Assembly (NCBI RefSeq): GCF_964204645.1
Contig: NC_134035.1
Location: forward strand, 2,494,001 to 2,558,000
Length of the DNA stretch: 64,000 nt
Reading direction: 5' to 3'
Source: Tubulanus polymorphus
Taxonomy: Eukaryota; Nemertea; Palaeonemertea; Tubulaniformes; Tubulanidae
Position 1 is the stretch's first letter. The number at the start of each line of letters is the position of its first letter. A program made the translations under genes and the position numbers. Below, one piece after another: positions 1 through 12,363 of the stretch. Below the pieces are notes generated by a model. That model saw only the letters and a program-made list of their open reading frames with translations, was not told the DNA's origin and did no database searches.

Positions 1-3000
1 TATGCAATAGAGGGGAAACCAGTCGAAACCAGTCCTAACCAGTCCTAGGCAGCGTACCGTATTCAGTTCTGAATAACCGGTCACCATGACATTAGATTTT
101 GATAACAAATCATTTCATGATCGAATCAAAGTTGTACGAAAACAGGTTCTTTTTCCTCTTTAAACTATTTATTGTGTGATAGACGACTTCGCTTCACGCC
201 TCGCTAATCGTTATTCATGATTTATATATTCAATTATTACCTAATAAATACACGACGAAATGACTTCCCTACGAAACGTCTTGTTTTAAGGCTACGCATT
301 ACAATTTCAACTTATTCGCCTCGTATATTGTCGGTTTCTTTGGGCTGTCAAACGGCCCCGATGATGTTTTTATGTCTTGACAACTATTATGCGTTATTCA
401 ATGGGTACTGTGTACGAATCGATGTGCACTACGTCATAAATATCGACGTTACAAAATAACAATCACAATGAAGTGAAATTTTAGCCTTTATTAGTTAATT
501 GAATTTTACGACTTTTTGTTTTCTATCATAAGATCAATTTTCATGCATTGTTGTAATGAATTAAAACATTGCGCGGATGGATGTGCATTACGTCATCAAT
601 ATTTGGGCTGGACTGGTTGCCGTTCAATTCTGAATCTGAGTATATATTATGTTTTTTTTTATAATAAACTCTCAAATTAGTTTTATTGTCATATACGTGT
701 TCCTGTTATTTATTTGATTTTCAAATCGGAAATCGAAGTACAGATATAGTTGTGTGATCGGCTTGTATATTATTTTACTGATTATTCGTGAAGATATATC
801 AATTCAATTCCATTCAGTTCATATAAGTAACAAAAAGAGAAAATAAAATCTACGCGGACCTAACAAAACTCACTGGCCTCTGAGCGCTAGCACCCAAGAA
901 AGAAAAAAACATCAAGAATTTGAAAAAAATTAGAAAATTAAAAAAACAGTATTTTACAAGAAAGACCGCATAAGATTGATTGTAAACACACATTATTAAC
1001 TAACGCCGTCGTCAAAGTCTCAATCTTACAATTTTCGTTTGGTTTACAAATACACACATCTAGACAAATATGTTATCGAAAGAAATGGAATCTGAAAAAC
1101 GAATCCACTGTTAGTGTTTCGAGTTATTTTTTTTTGAAATAGGCGTAATAGAAAATTCGTTTTCGTCCCCTACCGCGCGATAAAATCCGTAAAAACGAAA
1201 TCTGCGAAACAAAAACAAAAATCTATTGAGCTACGAATCAATTTTTTCAGTTAACTTAATTTTCTTATAATTTTTCTATCATTTCTTTTGAGAAAAAAAA
1301 TTACTTTCGATTTTGATGCAATATAAATGAAAATTTGCCTTTTTTAAATCGTTCCGCTGTAACGAATGTTGTCTTTTATATTTGTTTTACGAATACGACT
1401 TTAGTTAAATTTAGTGATTTAAAAGCCCACCTTTGAGCATTTGGATCCATAATGTAACGTAGAAGTAGTAATCGCCCGCTGTTTCTATATCAGGTGATGA
1501 GCCGCCGTGTTGTTATTGAATACCTCGAATGACGCGTAGGTTACGGGACCCGACGCGTTCGAAACTTTTTAACGTTCAAGCAATAAAACTATAAACTATG
1601 AAAAGAATTCGGCTGTAAATGAATCGGTTCTAGGGACTTGTTTGGGAAATTCAGATTTAAAGAAATTGAAATCCGCAGTATAATGTCTGATTGGGAAATT
1701 AATAAGCAAATTTTACTATTTTGGATAAATAGATTTCATCATATGTTCAATACCCATATGCCCCTGTATTTTAGTGTACGGGGAATGCGCCGTATAAATG
1801 AATAACAAACGTTTGACTTACAAAATTTGATTTCCATTATTTCAGCGTTTTGAGGATTCAATATTAGCAATTCGCCGAGCTGGATGTAACCTCCAGGTAA
1901 GCACTCGTCTTGCGATTTTAAACTTTGTTTAACGGCTGTTGTTTTTCCATATGTTTTCCAGCTGGTGAAATAAGAAAAAGGTATAGTCGTTCCATCGCCT
2001 CCGACTCGTGCATGCAGAGTTTCAGGATATTCGCACACGATACATTGAACATACAGGAATGGAGAATAATTTAGTTTCGCTCATTTTTTAGTTCATTTCA
2101 CGCGTAAATGTTTCGCCTATTTCAGTTTCTTTAGGTCATCATAGAGATGAAATACACTACGCACTATCAAAAGGGCGTAAAGCATTTATCGAGAAAATCT
2201 TTTTTTTCAGTTTTTAGAAAAATTGAAGGCTTGGAATGAAGTATTTCGATATGGGAATCAATCCATCATCTCTTTCATTCAGAAATATGCATGATACATC
2301 TTCTTTATTTGCGGTTAGTTGGCAGAAATCTGTTCGGCGTGGTATTGAACACCAGGTAAGCGCTTATGAATTGTCTTACGAGTTTGAACTCTTTTCAAAG
2401 AAACGACTGCATATTTTCTAAAGTCGGTGCAATTTTCTGCGATGAGAAAAAATACAGTCGTTTCTGTATAAGTTCAATCGCGGCCAAACGAATTCATTTA
2501 CAAGTTATCATTATACCTGACAACGATACTGGAGTACACTGGAATCAGCTTGTCCGCCCAGGCGTCCGTCCGTCCATCCATGTATTAAATCCTGCACGGT
2601 CAACTCCTTAGGTCTTCGGTTGTATGACGATGAAACTCAGAATCCCACAATAATAACGAAATAATAGTATCAAGTCCAAAAATGTTTCCTCGAGCTCGTA
2701 GTTCATTCAACATTTCGACTATATTCAAATTATTCATCTTCAAATAGTAACGGGCCCCGACCTGATCTGAAGGCAGTTTTTTTCAAACGTTCATACACAA
2801 TAAAACGCGCGTAAGTCGGAAAAATAAATATAACTGACTACATATGAACAAATCCGGCTAGGGGGGACTTTTTTGGAAAGCTCCGATTTAGAGAAATTTA
2901 AATCCGACGCGTGGTGCTGATTCCGAAAAAGATAAGCAACTTTTAACTGCCTATTTCAGATGAATTGTGGACCTAACCACGTCTCGGTAAAGCCAAGCAG

Positions 3001-3560
3001 CGAAGGCTCGAAGTTTTGATGCCAAGTCAGCTCTCATTTGGTTTCAATATCTGGTAGTCCTGTCAAAAAACATCAAAATACTGATTATGAAATATGACAA
3101 TGACATATTTGTTGCGCTTTACTATAAAACACTTTGCAGTCGCAATTTTTCATTGGTACAATGAATTGCGCGCACCCGACGCACCCCCTGACTACAGGCC
3201 TGCAGCCTAGACTGATATCATCGGGATTCTTCGTGAAATAGTACGTCTGGATCGCTCGATATTTATTTCGGTAAATATAAATCGTGTCTTAGATTTTTTG
3301 AATAAATAACTTCCCGATTTTGAAATTCTTTTGATTTGTACATAGTGGGTTTTTGTCTAATTAAGTGAGGTTGAATCTACTTTCTCAACTGAATAAATGA
3401 AATCAAATTATTCTGTCCGATATCCAGTGAGTAAGAAGATTAATAGCTAAGGGGGGATTAATAGCTAAGATACCGATTCTGAAAATCATTTTTTTCACAG
3501 ATTCCGAACAAAATTCACGTGGAAACCATTTTGTTCTGTGTCAAATCTGCGACAAGAGCG
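1..3560. other. Intergenic, no supported gene
   Basis: No open frame here has gene-like support. Two imperfect direct repeats of about 26 bp containing the CRE-like core ACGTCA lie at 421-446 and 581-606. A diverged duplication links about 1540-1740 with about 2750-2960; both copies share a run resembling 'gattta(a/g)agaaatt(g/t)aaatccg'. A 99-codon minus-strand frame (1739-2038) and an exon-like segment ending in a good donor at about 2355 (CAG/GTAAGC) were seen, but neither links to a recognisable protein. Confidence 0.5.
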
Positions 3561-3567
3561 TAAATCA

Positions 3568-3689
3568 GGGGCCGGTTTTATAGACTGGTATTAATTTTAA
3601 CCCGGGGCTAACTTAATTCATTTTCAATAGAGTTAAATAAGTTTATAATAATAATGGTTTAAGATAATACCAATCTAAAAACCGGGCCC
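3568..3689. mobile_element. Small inverted-repeat element (MITE)
   Basis: A 122-bp element whose two ends are inverted repeats of about 34 bp. The left end begins GGGGCCGGTTTTATAGACTG. The reverse complement of the right end begins GGGCCCGGTTTTTAGATTGG. It has no coding capacity, so it is a non-autonomous miniature element. The transposase family cannot be told from the ends. Confidence 0.7.
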
Positions 3690-3776
3690 AGAGTTTTATC
3701 ATTACAAAGATTTTTGCTCAGTCACACTTGTATAAAATCAGTAAACACGTAGAATATATTAAAGCGAAGTTGTTTG

Positions 3777-3920
3777 TTTGTTGATCAGGACTACATCAGA
3801 TGAACTGGATAAATATGTGTTGGCAGCATTAGAACTCACCGAGAGGATAAACAAACAAACGAACACATATTGGGGAACTTGACTTCAGTTATAGTGAACT
3901 TTATGTCTACGAGGACTAAA
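3777..3920 (+). pseudogene. Exon copy 1, frameshifted
   Basis: Copy of the terminal exon found intact at 10798-11012. The encoded stretch TSDELDKYVLAALELTER is preserved, but one base is missing in the run coding TYWENL, so the frame hits a stop directly afterwards. The downstream part with the natural stop and poly(A) signal is replaced by unrelated block sequence. It is probably a duplicated, non-functional exon. Confidence 0.65.
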
Positions 3921-4142
3921 TATGTGACACTACCGATTGGCTATGTTTGAACTAAAAACGGGGCAACTGAAAAAAACTGCTCGTGGCATCTTGAACCCGT
4001 CGTTCGCTCCCAGACGAAACTAGGAATATCCCCGATTCAAATTTACTCTTAAGCTTTATTCTTTCATAGAAAATTGTTTCTTTAATAGTTTCAGAGCATT
4101 TTTTTCTGGTTACAGTGAATTAGTGGTAGTTGAATGCACTAT

Positions 4143-4580
4143 TTTTGAGAATAAAATTTATTGTGCTTGAAATTCTTCCTTTGGCATGTGAGCCTATCGC
4201 TTTACCGGATGGTAATACATTCCGCTGACAAAAGAGTTCTATCAAAAATGGTTTGAAATTCGTTTTAAAAAGATGATCCCCTTCGAAAAACCTTAAACGA
4301 TAGTAGAATTATTCATATAAAAGGGAATCGTATTAAACATTGAACGAAATTCGGCAACGAAAAATATCTTTATTACTCGCATGCCACAGTATGATAGCAA
4401 GGCTGAGTTAGATATCTACCGTACAGTGCTGCCACTATGAATTACGATAGCGGAATTTTTGTGAACTAAAATAGTGGCGCACATTTACCGCCGAAATTTA
4501 AATTTCCTTATTACGTACAATACGGACCAGTGTGGCGCCTAATTCTGATTGAATATGATACTATGAATACGTTCTGAATT
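4143..4580. repeat. Interspersed repeat family R1, copy 1
   Basis: About 440 bp, recognisable by GGCATGTGAGCCTATCGCTT near its left end, then CTCGCATGCCACAGTATGAT, then GAATTACGATAGCGGAATTT near the right. The same order of motifs recurs at 8110-8540 (second tandem block) and, more diverged, at 38708-39130. A left-end fragment sits at about 30575-30640. No coding potential is visible. The copy at 38.7 kb shows the family is dispersed and not merely part of the tandem block. Confidence 0.75.
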
Positions 4581-5084
4581 TTGTATGATATTGCCTTATT
4601 TTTTAGGTAACATATTTAATTCTTTTTAGCTAAAATTCACTTACTTATCAATTAATATCGTATTTATATACAGAATAACTTATTCATTTATATTTTTGAA
4701 TGATAATTCATCATCTGAATTGACAAAATGTCCATATTTTTTCTTCGATATATTCTAATTGCGCGCAAATAATCAGGGAACATACAAACACCTGTCGCTC
4801 TCTCCCAGACCATACTAGAAATACCCCGATTCAAATTAACTCTTTTAAGGCTCATTCTCTTATAGAAAAACTGTTTGGTTCAAACGTTTCAGAGCAGTTT
4901 TCAGAGTTTGAGAATATTTCTCGGAATCCGGCCCGCAAATCGGTAATTAGTTCGTCCACTACGGCCGTTCGAAGACTCTGGCAAGCGAGTATTATGTTAG
5001 TTCACGTTTTCCACGCTATCGTAATACATAGGGGCAGCACTAGACGGTCGAGATTGAATTGATCGCGCTATTTTTACTGTGGAG

Positions 5085-5900
5085 CGGGATCGACAAATTC
5101 AAGTTCTTGAATGACTCGTTTGATGGCGCTAGTCAGAACCGGAAATTGGAACCTAAATCCGCCATGCTCTAGTTCATTTGCAATGAAAATCTCTCGCTTC
5201 AAGTTTTCAATGAGCGATATTTTACTTACTATATATCGTCACACATAATCCTTTAAATATGATATCCTACCGCTACGTTGGATATGATAAAACCTCACTG
5301 AAAAGGCTAGAAATCACTATGAATGTCCTAAAATTATCAAAAAACATTTTGCAGCTGCTGACGATACAAAGACTATGGTTGCCAGGTGTCACATGGTGGC
5401 AGCACTTGACGGCCCAATTTTGATTGTTGGTTCGAGTCCTGGTACTTTTCATATTTTTATTATGAATCTACGAGTTTAGTCCTTCTAAAATCAATTTTAT
5501 TTCATTATATTATTTTATATCTATCAGTGTAGCCTGCAATAAATTTACCTTAAGAGTCTTGAACTCAAAAACAAAGCGATGACCCCGGCACCAGTCATTA
5601 CTTCCGTTAGCTGCTTCGAGCGTCATCGCTAAATTTATTTTTGGTGGTTATTTTTTACGTTTCTAGTAATCTTTAGCATTCGAAGTGGGGTTTTATCGAA
5701 TTCAACACATTGTAAGGTTATCATACTCAAAGGATTATGCGTGCCGTTGTATAGTAAGTTAAATATCGCTAACTAAAAACTTGAAGCGAGAGATTTTTAT
5801 TGCAAATTAACTAGAACATGGCGGATTTAGGTTCAAATTTCCGGTTCTGACTAGCGCCATCAAACGAGTAATTCAAGAACTTGAATTTGTCGATATCCCG
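5085..5900. mobile_element. 816-bp DNA transposon with long TIRs
   Basis: Terminal inverted repeats of about 150 bp bound this insert. The left end starts CGGGATCGACAAATTCAAG. The reverse complement of the right end starts CGGGATATCGACAAATTCAA. The arms stay about 90% alike to the motif CTCGCTTCAAGTTTT. The second tandem block has the matching site without the insert (about 9050-9060), which confirms it as a discrete insertion. No transposase frame is present, so it is non-autonomous. Inside, GGTTCGAGTCC (about 5434-5444) resembles a Pol III B box, but no convincing A box precedes it. A target-site duplication is not clear. Confidence 0.8.
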
Positions 5901-6225
5901 TATTCAATCGCTAATTCTTTACTTACAGTGAACTATCCCCTCAATTGATAAAGACTTTAAAGCCCCGATGATTTTTAATGTACGAATTTTGATATTGGGT
6001 AAAAAGATAAGAATTAATGATATTTCATGTCCCCAGTTGACTTTGCAGACATGTCACGACAGAGCGGGGCCCCGGCCCTGACTCGACCAGTTAGTAATCA
6101 ACGGCTTTCTCCTCCCACTGCCACAGGCTGGGCTCTTGTGTAAAACGAGAATCTGTTAATCCAGTGTGACTGAAAACTTTTGCTTAAGCCTTTACTATGT
6201 CAGAGTAATTGTACTGTTTTGCTCC

Positions 6226-6362
6226 CTTTTCACCCATCCTCCCTCAACCTCTCACCCCTTCCTCCCTCAACCTCACTCCAACCTCTCACCTCATCCTCCC
6301 CCAACCTCATCACCCCATTGTCCCCAACCTCTCATCCCATCCTCCCCCAACCTCTCAGTCAG
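6226..6362. repeat. CT-rich minisatellite, copy 1
   Basis: Tandem pyrimidine-rich units built on CAACCTCTCACCCCATCCTC, about 23 bp, with frequent variants. The strand asymmetry is complete: almost no G on the plus strand. Overlapping open frames exist only because the repeat lacks stop codons. Confidence 0.8.
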
Positions 6363-6912
6363 TCTCCCTGTTAATGTGATTTCATTTTAGTATTTCAGGT
6401 TTTCCTCTGTCGGGCTGTGGTGTAAACTTCATCACGAATACTGGACGTGGTGGACTTCAACTGAAATTTACCACAGTTTTACTTCTTCAGTCAACTTCTT
6501 CCGGACTACTAGTGAACTAACCAGACTATATGTGAACTAACTGGACTATTTAGTCAACTAACCGGACCATAAGTGGATTGATACTCATTAAATAACAGTC
6601 AGTGGTGGACTCCAGGAGGTGTGGAACTCTGTATGTGGATTTGTGGAACTCGGTGGACTACCATTACTGCTAGACAAGGGCTGGTGAGTGTGTGAGTAGA
6701 ATTTCTTATAAGTTTCCAAACAATTATGAGAAAGCAGTTTATCTGTAAACACTGTTTACACTGCATTTCATAATAATTGTCAATGGGGTTATTTGTAGCA
6801 GCCTGTAATTGTGTTGCAGGAATTATAATACAGGGTTTTAGTAAGAGCATCAATTTCTACCTTAAAAATTAATTGAATATTTGACATCATTGAATAAAAA
6901 TCGTTAAAGGAC

Positions 6913-7600
6913 CGAATTTCGCGGGCGAATTTCATAAAAATCTGTGACGAAATCGAGGGGGTCAAAACACGAAATCCTGAATATCTCATTTTAGGAGCAT
7001 CGGATCCAAAATCTAACCTCATATTTGTAATCAGCACCCCAAAAAACATGTCTGCACTGGATTTTATCAAAATTGGGCCAAAAAAAAATTTTGACTTTGT
7101 ACCCCATTTTTGGGGTGCATATTTTGGGCATTAAAACCCTTATTTGATCATGAAGATGAATTCCGATTCAAAATCTGATTGCGGATCCGGAATCTACACC
7201 TCAGAATACATATTCCTACTAATTTTCGAAGGAATCAGAGAAAAAAAATTTTTCGCCGAAAAAAAACTCCTGGACTAACACCTTAGATTTTTGCCATTTT
7301 TGGCCAAAAAATCGAATCGCTTCGATTTGCCCAAAATTTTAGTCCTCTATATTTTCAGGGGTGCTGATTCCAAATCTGTAATCAGATTTTTAATATCTCA
7401 AAAACTCTGGGGTCCAAGGCCTTTTGAAAATTTAGGGGGTCCCCCAAAAATTCGAATTTCTCATTTTCGGGGCCTCCGATCTCAAAAATTCTTTCAGATT
7501 TGTGATCAGCACCCAAGAATGCATGTCTATACTGAATTTCATCGAAATCTGAGACAAAAAATATTTCATCCCTGACACTCATTTTATGGAGTATCCTACC
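6913..7600. repeat. Diverged ATCAGCACCCC repeat segment
   Basis: The segment contains related modules of about 90 bp sharing the pattern 'CAAAATCT...TTTGTAATCAGCACCCC...CATGTCT...ACTG(A/G)ATTT...', at about 7005-7095, 7165-7260 (weaker) and 7475-7565. A module near 7355-7385 shows GGGGTGCTGATTCCAAATCT in the opposite orientation. The whole segment recurs at 10010-10690. No long conserved frame is shared by the modules, so a protein origin is unsupported. Confidence 0.6.
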
Positions 7601-7751
7601 TTAGATTGCCATTTCTCTGATGCACCGGTAACTAGACTTTACTCTAACTCTGTATGTTTGATTGGTGGCCTCAAATCTATTAAGTTTCATGTATATTTTT
7701 AGGATGTTTGTCATCATTAGGAACAACATGCATGTATTGACGTTTTTGTTT

Positions 7752-7900
7752 GTTGATCAGGATTACATCAGATGAACTGGATAAATATGTGTTGGCAGTG
7801 TTAGAACTCACCGAGAGGATAAACAAACAAACGAACACATATTGGGAGAACTTGACTTCAGTTATAGTGAACTTTTATCCACGAGGACTAAATATGTGAC
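7752..7900 (+). pseudogene. Exon copy 2, broken near its end
   Basis: Second copy of the same exon. It reads TSDELDKYVLAVLELTER and continues in frame through the TYWENLTS part. A short deletion then shifts the frame just before the STRTKY segment and a stop follows. Frame retention over most of the exon suggests fairly recent duplication. No flanking exon was found. Confidence 0.6.
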
Positions 7901-8109
7901 ACTACCGATTGGCTGTGTTTGAACTAAAAACGGGGCAAATGAAAAAAACTGCTCGTGGCATCTAGAACCTGTCGTTCTCTCCCAGACGAAACTAGGAATA
8001 TCCCCGATTCAAATTTACTCTTAAGCTTTATTCTTTCATAGAAAATTGTTTCTTTAATATTTTCAAAGCATTTTTTTCTGGTTTCTATTATTGCTAATTG
8101 AAAGCACTA

Positions 8110-8540
8110 TTTTAGAGAATAAAATTTAATTTGCTTGAAAACTTCCTTTGGCACGTGAGCCTATCGCTTTACCGGATGCTAATACATACCGCTGAAAAAA
8201 GAGTTCTATCAAAAATGTTTTGAAATTCGTTTTAAAAAAATGTTCCCCTTCGAAAAACCTTAAACGATAGTAGAATTATTCATATACAATGGAATCGTAT
8301 TGAACATTGAACGAAATTCGGCTAAGAAAAATATCTTTATTACTCGCATGCCACAGTATGATAGCGAGGCTGAGTTAGATATCTACCGTACAGTGCTGCC
8401 CCTATGAATTACGATAGCGGAATTTTTGTGAACTAAAATAGTGGCGCACATTTACCGCCGAAATTTAAATTTCCCTATTACGTACAATACGGACCAGTGT
8501 GGCGCCTAATTCTGATTGAATATGATACTATGAACACGTT
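8110..8540. repeat. Interspersed repeat family R1, copy 2
   Basis: Counterpart, within the second tandem block, of the element at 4143-4580, differing by scattered substitutions and a few single-base indels. It was probably duplicated with the block and not inserted separately, since its position relative to the exon copy is unchanged. Confidence 0.75.
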
Positions 8541-9417
8541 CTGAATTTTGTATGATATTGCCTTATTTTTAGGAAACATATTTAATTCTTTTTAGCTAAA
8601 ATTCACTTACTTATCAATTAATATAGTATTTATATACAGAATAACTTATTCATTTACATTTGTGAATGATAATTTATCTTTTGAATTGACAAAATGTCCA
8701 TATTTTTTCTTCGATATATTCTAATTTCGCGCAAATAATCAGGGAACATACAAACACCTGTCGCTCTCTCCCAGACCATACTAGAAATACCCCGATTCAA
8801 ATTTACTCTTTCAAGGCTTATTCTTTTATAGAAAAATTGTTTGGTTCAAACGTTTCAGAGCAGTTTTCAGAGTTTGAGAATTATCCTCGGAATCCGGCCC
8901 GCAAATCGGTAATTAGTTCGTCCACTATGGCCGTTCGAAGACTCTGGCAAGCGAGTATTATGTTAGTTCACGTTTTCCACGCTATCGTTATACATAGGGG
9001 CAGCACTAGACGGTCGAGATTGAATTGATCGCGCTATTTTTACTGTGGAGCAGGCTCAATTCAATCGCTAATTCTTTATTTACAGTGAACTATTCCCTCA
9101 ATTGATAAAGACTTTAAAGCCACGATGATTTTAAATGTACGAATTTTGATATTTGGTAAAAAGATAAGAATTCAAGATATTTCATGTCCTCAGGGACGCA
9201 CAGGGGGACCTCACTCCATTTGACTTAGCAGACATGTCACGACACAGTGAGACCGGCCCGGCCCTGACTCGACCAGTTAGTTACAATGGCTTTCTTCTCC
9301 CACTGCCACAGGCTGGGCTCTTGTGAAAAACGAGAATCTGTTAATCCAGTGCCGTACTGAAAACTGCTGAAAACTTTTGCTTAAGCCTTTACTATGTCAG
9401 AGTAATTGTACTGTTTT

Positions 9418-9762
9418 GCTCCCTTTTCACCCATCCTCCCTCAACTTCTAACCCCATCCTTACTCAACCTCTCACCCCAACCTCTCACCTCATCCTCCCC
9501 CAACCTCATCACCCCATCCCTCCTCAACCTCTCACCCCATCCTCCCTCAACCTCTCACCCCTTCCTCACTCCAACCTCTCACCCCTTCCTCCCTCAACCT
9601 CTCACCCCATCCTCCCTCAACCTCTCACCCCTTCCTCACTCCAACCTCTCACCCCTTCCTCCCTCAACCTCACCCCAACCTCTCACCTCATCCTCCCCCA
9701 ACCTCATCACCCCATTGTCCCCAACCTCTCATCCCATCCTCCCTCAACCTCTCAGTCAGTCT
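9418..9762. repeat. CT-rich minisatellite, copy 2 (expanded)
   Basis: Same 23-bp minisatellite as at 6226-6362, here about two and a half times longer, with alternating CATCCTCCCT and CTTCCTCACT variants that suggest higher-order duplication. The 121-codon frame across it is a by-product of the repeat. Confidence 0.85.
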
Positions 9763-9902
9763 TCCTGTTAATGTGATTTCAATTTTAGTATTTCAGGTTT
9801 TCCTCTGTTGGGCTGTGGTATAAACTTCATCACGAATACTGGACGTGGTGGACTTCAACTGAAATTTATCACAGTTTTACTTCTTCAGTCAACTTCTTCC
9901 AG

Positions 9903-9995
9903 ACTACTAGTGAACTAACTGGACTATTTGTGAACTAACCAGACTATATGTGAACTTACTGGACTATTTAGTCAACTAACCGGACTATAAATGGA
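9903..9995. repeat. 21-bp minisatellite
   Basis: Four to five imperfect tandem copies of a unit like TGAACTAACTGGACTATTTG. A shorter array of the same unit lies at about 6500-6580 in the first block. It directly follows a segment shared by both blocks. Confidence 0.7.
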
Positions 9996-10797
9996 TTGAT
10001 ATAAATTGGACCGAATTTCGCGGGCGAATTTCATCAAAATTTGTGACGAAATTGAGGGGGTCAAAACACGAAATCCTGAATATCTCATTTTAGGAGCCTC
10101 GAATCCAAAATCTAACCTCATATTTGTAATCAGCACCCCAAAAAACATGTGTGCACTGAATTTTATCAAAATTGGGCCAAAAAAAATTTTGACTCTGTAC
10201 CCCATTTTTGGGGTGCATATTTTGGGCATTAAAACCCTTATTTGCTCATGAAGATGAATTCCGATTCAAAATCTGATTGCGGATCCGGAATCTACACCTC
10301 AGAATACATATTCCTACCAAATTTCGTAGGAATCAGAGAAAAAAAAATTTTCGCCGAAAAAAAACTCCTGGACTAACACCTTAGATTTTTGCCATTTTTG
10401 GCCAAAAAATCGAATCGCTTCGATTTGCCCTAAATTTTAGTCCTCTATATTTTCAGGGGTGCTGATTCCAAATCTGTAATCAGATTTTTAATATCTCAAA
10501 AACTCTGGGGTCCAAGGCCTTTTGAAAATTTAGGGGGTCCCCCAAAAATTCGAATTTCTCATTTTCGGGGCCTCCGATCTCAAAAATTCTTTCAGATTTG
10601 TGATCAGCACCCAGGAATACATCTCTACACTAAGTTTAATCGAAATCAGAGACAAAAAATATTTGACCCCTGACATTCATTTTGTGGAGTAGCCTACCTT
10701 AGATTGCCATTTCTCTGATACACCAGTTACTAGACTTAACTCTGTATGTTTGATTGGTTGCCTCAAATCTATTAAGTTCCATGTATATTTTTTAGGA

Positions 10798-11012
10798 TTG
10801 TCATCATTAGGATGGAACCATTGAGGTGTTTGATGATCAGGACAACATCAGATGAACTGGATAAATATGTGTTGGCAGCGTTAGAACTCACCGAGAGGAT
10901 AAACAAACAAACGAACACATATTGGGAAAACTTGACTTCAGTTATAGTGAACTTTATGTCCACGAGGACTAAATACAATCCAGGTCCAACATCTGTTGAG
11001 CTTAAAATTTGA
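10798..11012 (+). CDS. Terminal exon of an unrecognised gene
   Basis: I do not recognise this protein. The frame is open from an acceptor-like TTTTTTAG at about 10790-10797 to TGA at 11010-11012. An AATAAA follows at 11036-11041, as expected for a last coding exon. The encoded 70 or so residues include TSDELDKYVLAALELTER followed by INKQTNTYWENLTSVIVNF, which looks helical and hydrophilic. The tail ends NPGPTSVELKI. An ATG at 10812 could instead make it a 66-residue single-exon frame. Two damaged copies lie upstream in the tandem blocks, and this is the only one with an intact end. The upstream exons of the gene are not identifiable, so it may itself be a relic. Confidence 0.4.
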
Positions 11013-12363
11013 CCCGACCCTGTGCCTTTTAGAAAAATAAAGAAGCTATAACCATAACGCAACAGACCCGACAGCCAGAGAAATGAACTTGTTTAGAATA
11101 AATCGTCCGCGTGTGTACTTTACGAAATTGACCCGGCCGATTGAGAAACAAGGTATCTTTAGCTTTAAGCTAAAAATACAGTCGGTCATCGCCTCATTAA
11201 CTGAGATCAATCCATATTGTATAAGATATGCACAAAATTTGTTCATTTATTTTGACGACAGATTCTATCATATCATTCAGGTTGGAGGCGCAAGTTGCAT
11301 ATTTAAACAATGTCCTGTCGCGCTCGACTAACTGGAACCGTGACCGTGACCGGGACGTGATTAGCCTATATACATTTTGTACATGAGTCAGTTAGAGATA
11401 TATCGGCTGTCATACGAGACACACGTACAGTTTTGTGTGGGTTTAGGATATTGGATTTTTAGAACGGAAATACGCTTTTTTGGACTCTCAAATTCAAATA
11501 CCACCGTTCGTATCTGTATGCTGCACGATCAGTATATATGTGCGGAGATAAAATATATTGACTCCGGAGCTGCACGAAAATGCGTACGTAGGTTTTTTGG
11601 AACTGGAATTCGCTACTCGACTAAAACAAATTGGAATTCATCGTTCGCATCTGGATAAATAATCTGCAGCGATCAGTGTTAGAGATGATGATATCGTCGA
11701 ATGGATTCTCGATTTCGTTGAGGATTGTGACGCTAAGAAATCTGTTCGGAATAAACTTGTGTAATATCAGGATATAATAAACTGATAATCAGCGCATTGG
11801 ACAATGATCATCGGATCGACAATCAATTGTGATCGCTAATCGATAAAACCGTTTCAACTATGATAAGTGAGGCTTATGATTCCAGGTTAATTAGAATCAA
11901 TCTATTTTCAAACTTGGGGGTAAGCTGAATTCCTGTTTGTCGTACATTCAAACTCATTGTTCACATCTGGATAAACCTGCATTTCAAAAGCTGATGATAA
12001 TATATGTTCGATTTGGAGTAACTGCAAGAAATATAAACTTCTTCTAATATCAGGATACAATAAGCTGTTAATCAGTGTATCGTACAATGACGTGATCTCT
12101 AATTGATAAAACCTGAGACATTTCGTGAGGTTTATTTAATGAATTCTTTCTGACTTCAAGTTATGTCGGATTCCTGTTTGTTCTTTTTTAATTCATTCCT
12201 GTATTATGCAAAAATAAACAAATGAATAATGATTAGTGTTTTATATTGGTTGTCATTGTTTATTCATTCAACTCTCATTGTGAGAATTAATGGTCTATGG
12301 TACTGGGTGACCAGGAGGATTCAATCGTAGGTTCGAGGAGAGAGGCTCTGTAAGACCCTGGCA

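Larger units (their letters stand above)
3761..7740. repeat. Tandem block, copy 1 (about 4.0 kb)
   Basis: First copy of a large direct repeat. In order it holds: an exon-derived segment (3777-3920), a long AT-rich part carrying an interspersed repeat (about 4143-4580), a 15-bp motif CTGGCAAGCGAGTAT (4978-4992), an inserted 816-bp transposon (5085-5900), a CCTCCCTCAACCTCTCACCC minisatellite (about 6226-6362), a 21-bp minisatellite (about 6500-6580), an extra segment of about 320 bp (about 6590-6912) and a set of diverged ATCAGCACCCC repeats (6913-7600). Apart from the transposon and the extra segment, all parts recur in the same order at 7741-10830. Confidence 0.85.
7741..10830. repeat. Tandem block, copy 2 (about 3.1 kb)
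   Basis: Second copy of the block at 3761-7740, with long nearly identical stretches. It lacks the 816-bp transposon and the roughly 320-bp insert found in copy 1, and its CCTCCCTCAACC minisatellite is longer. A partial third unit follows: it contains only the exon, which here is intact and ends in a stop codon and an AATAAA. The simplest reading is duplication leftward from a genuine terminal exon, followed by independent insertions. Confidence 0.85.
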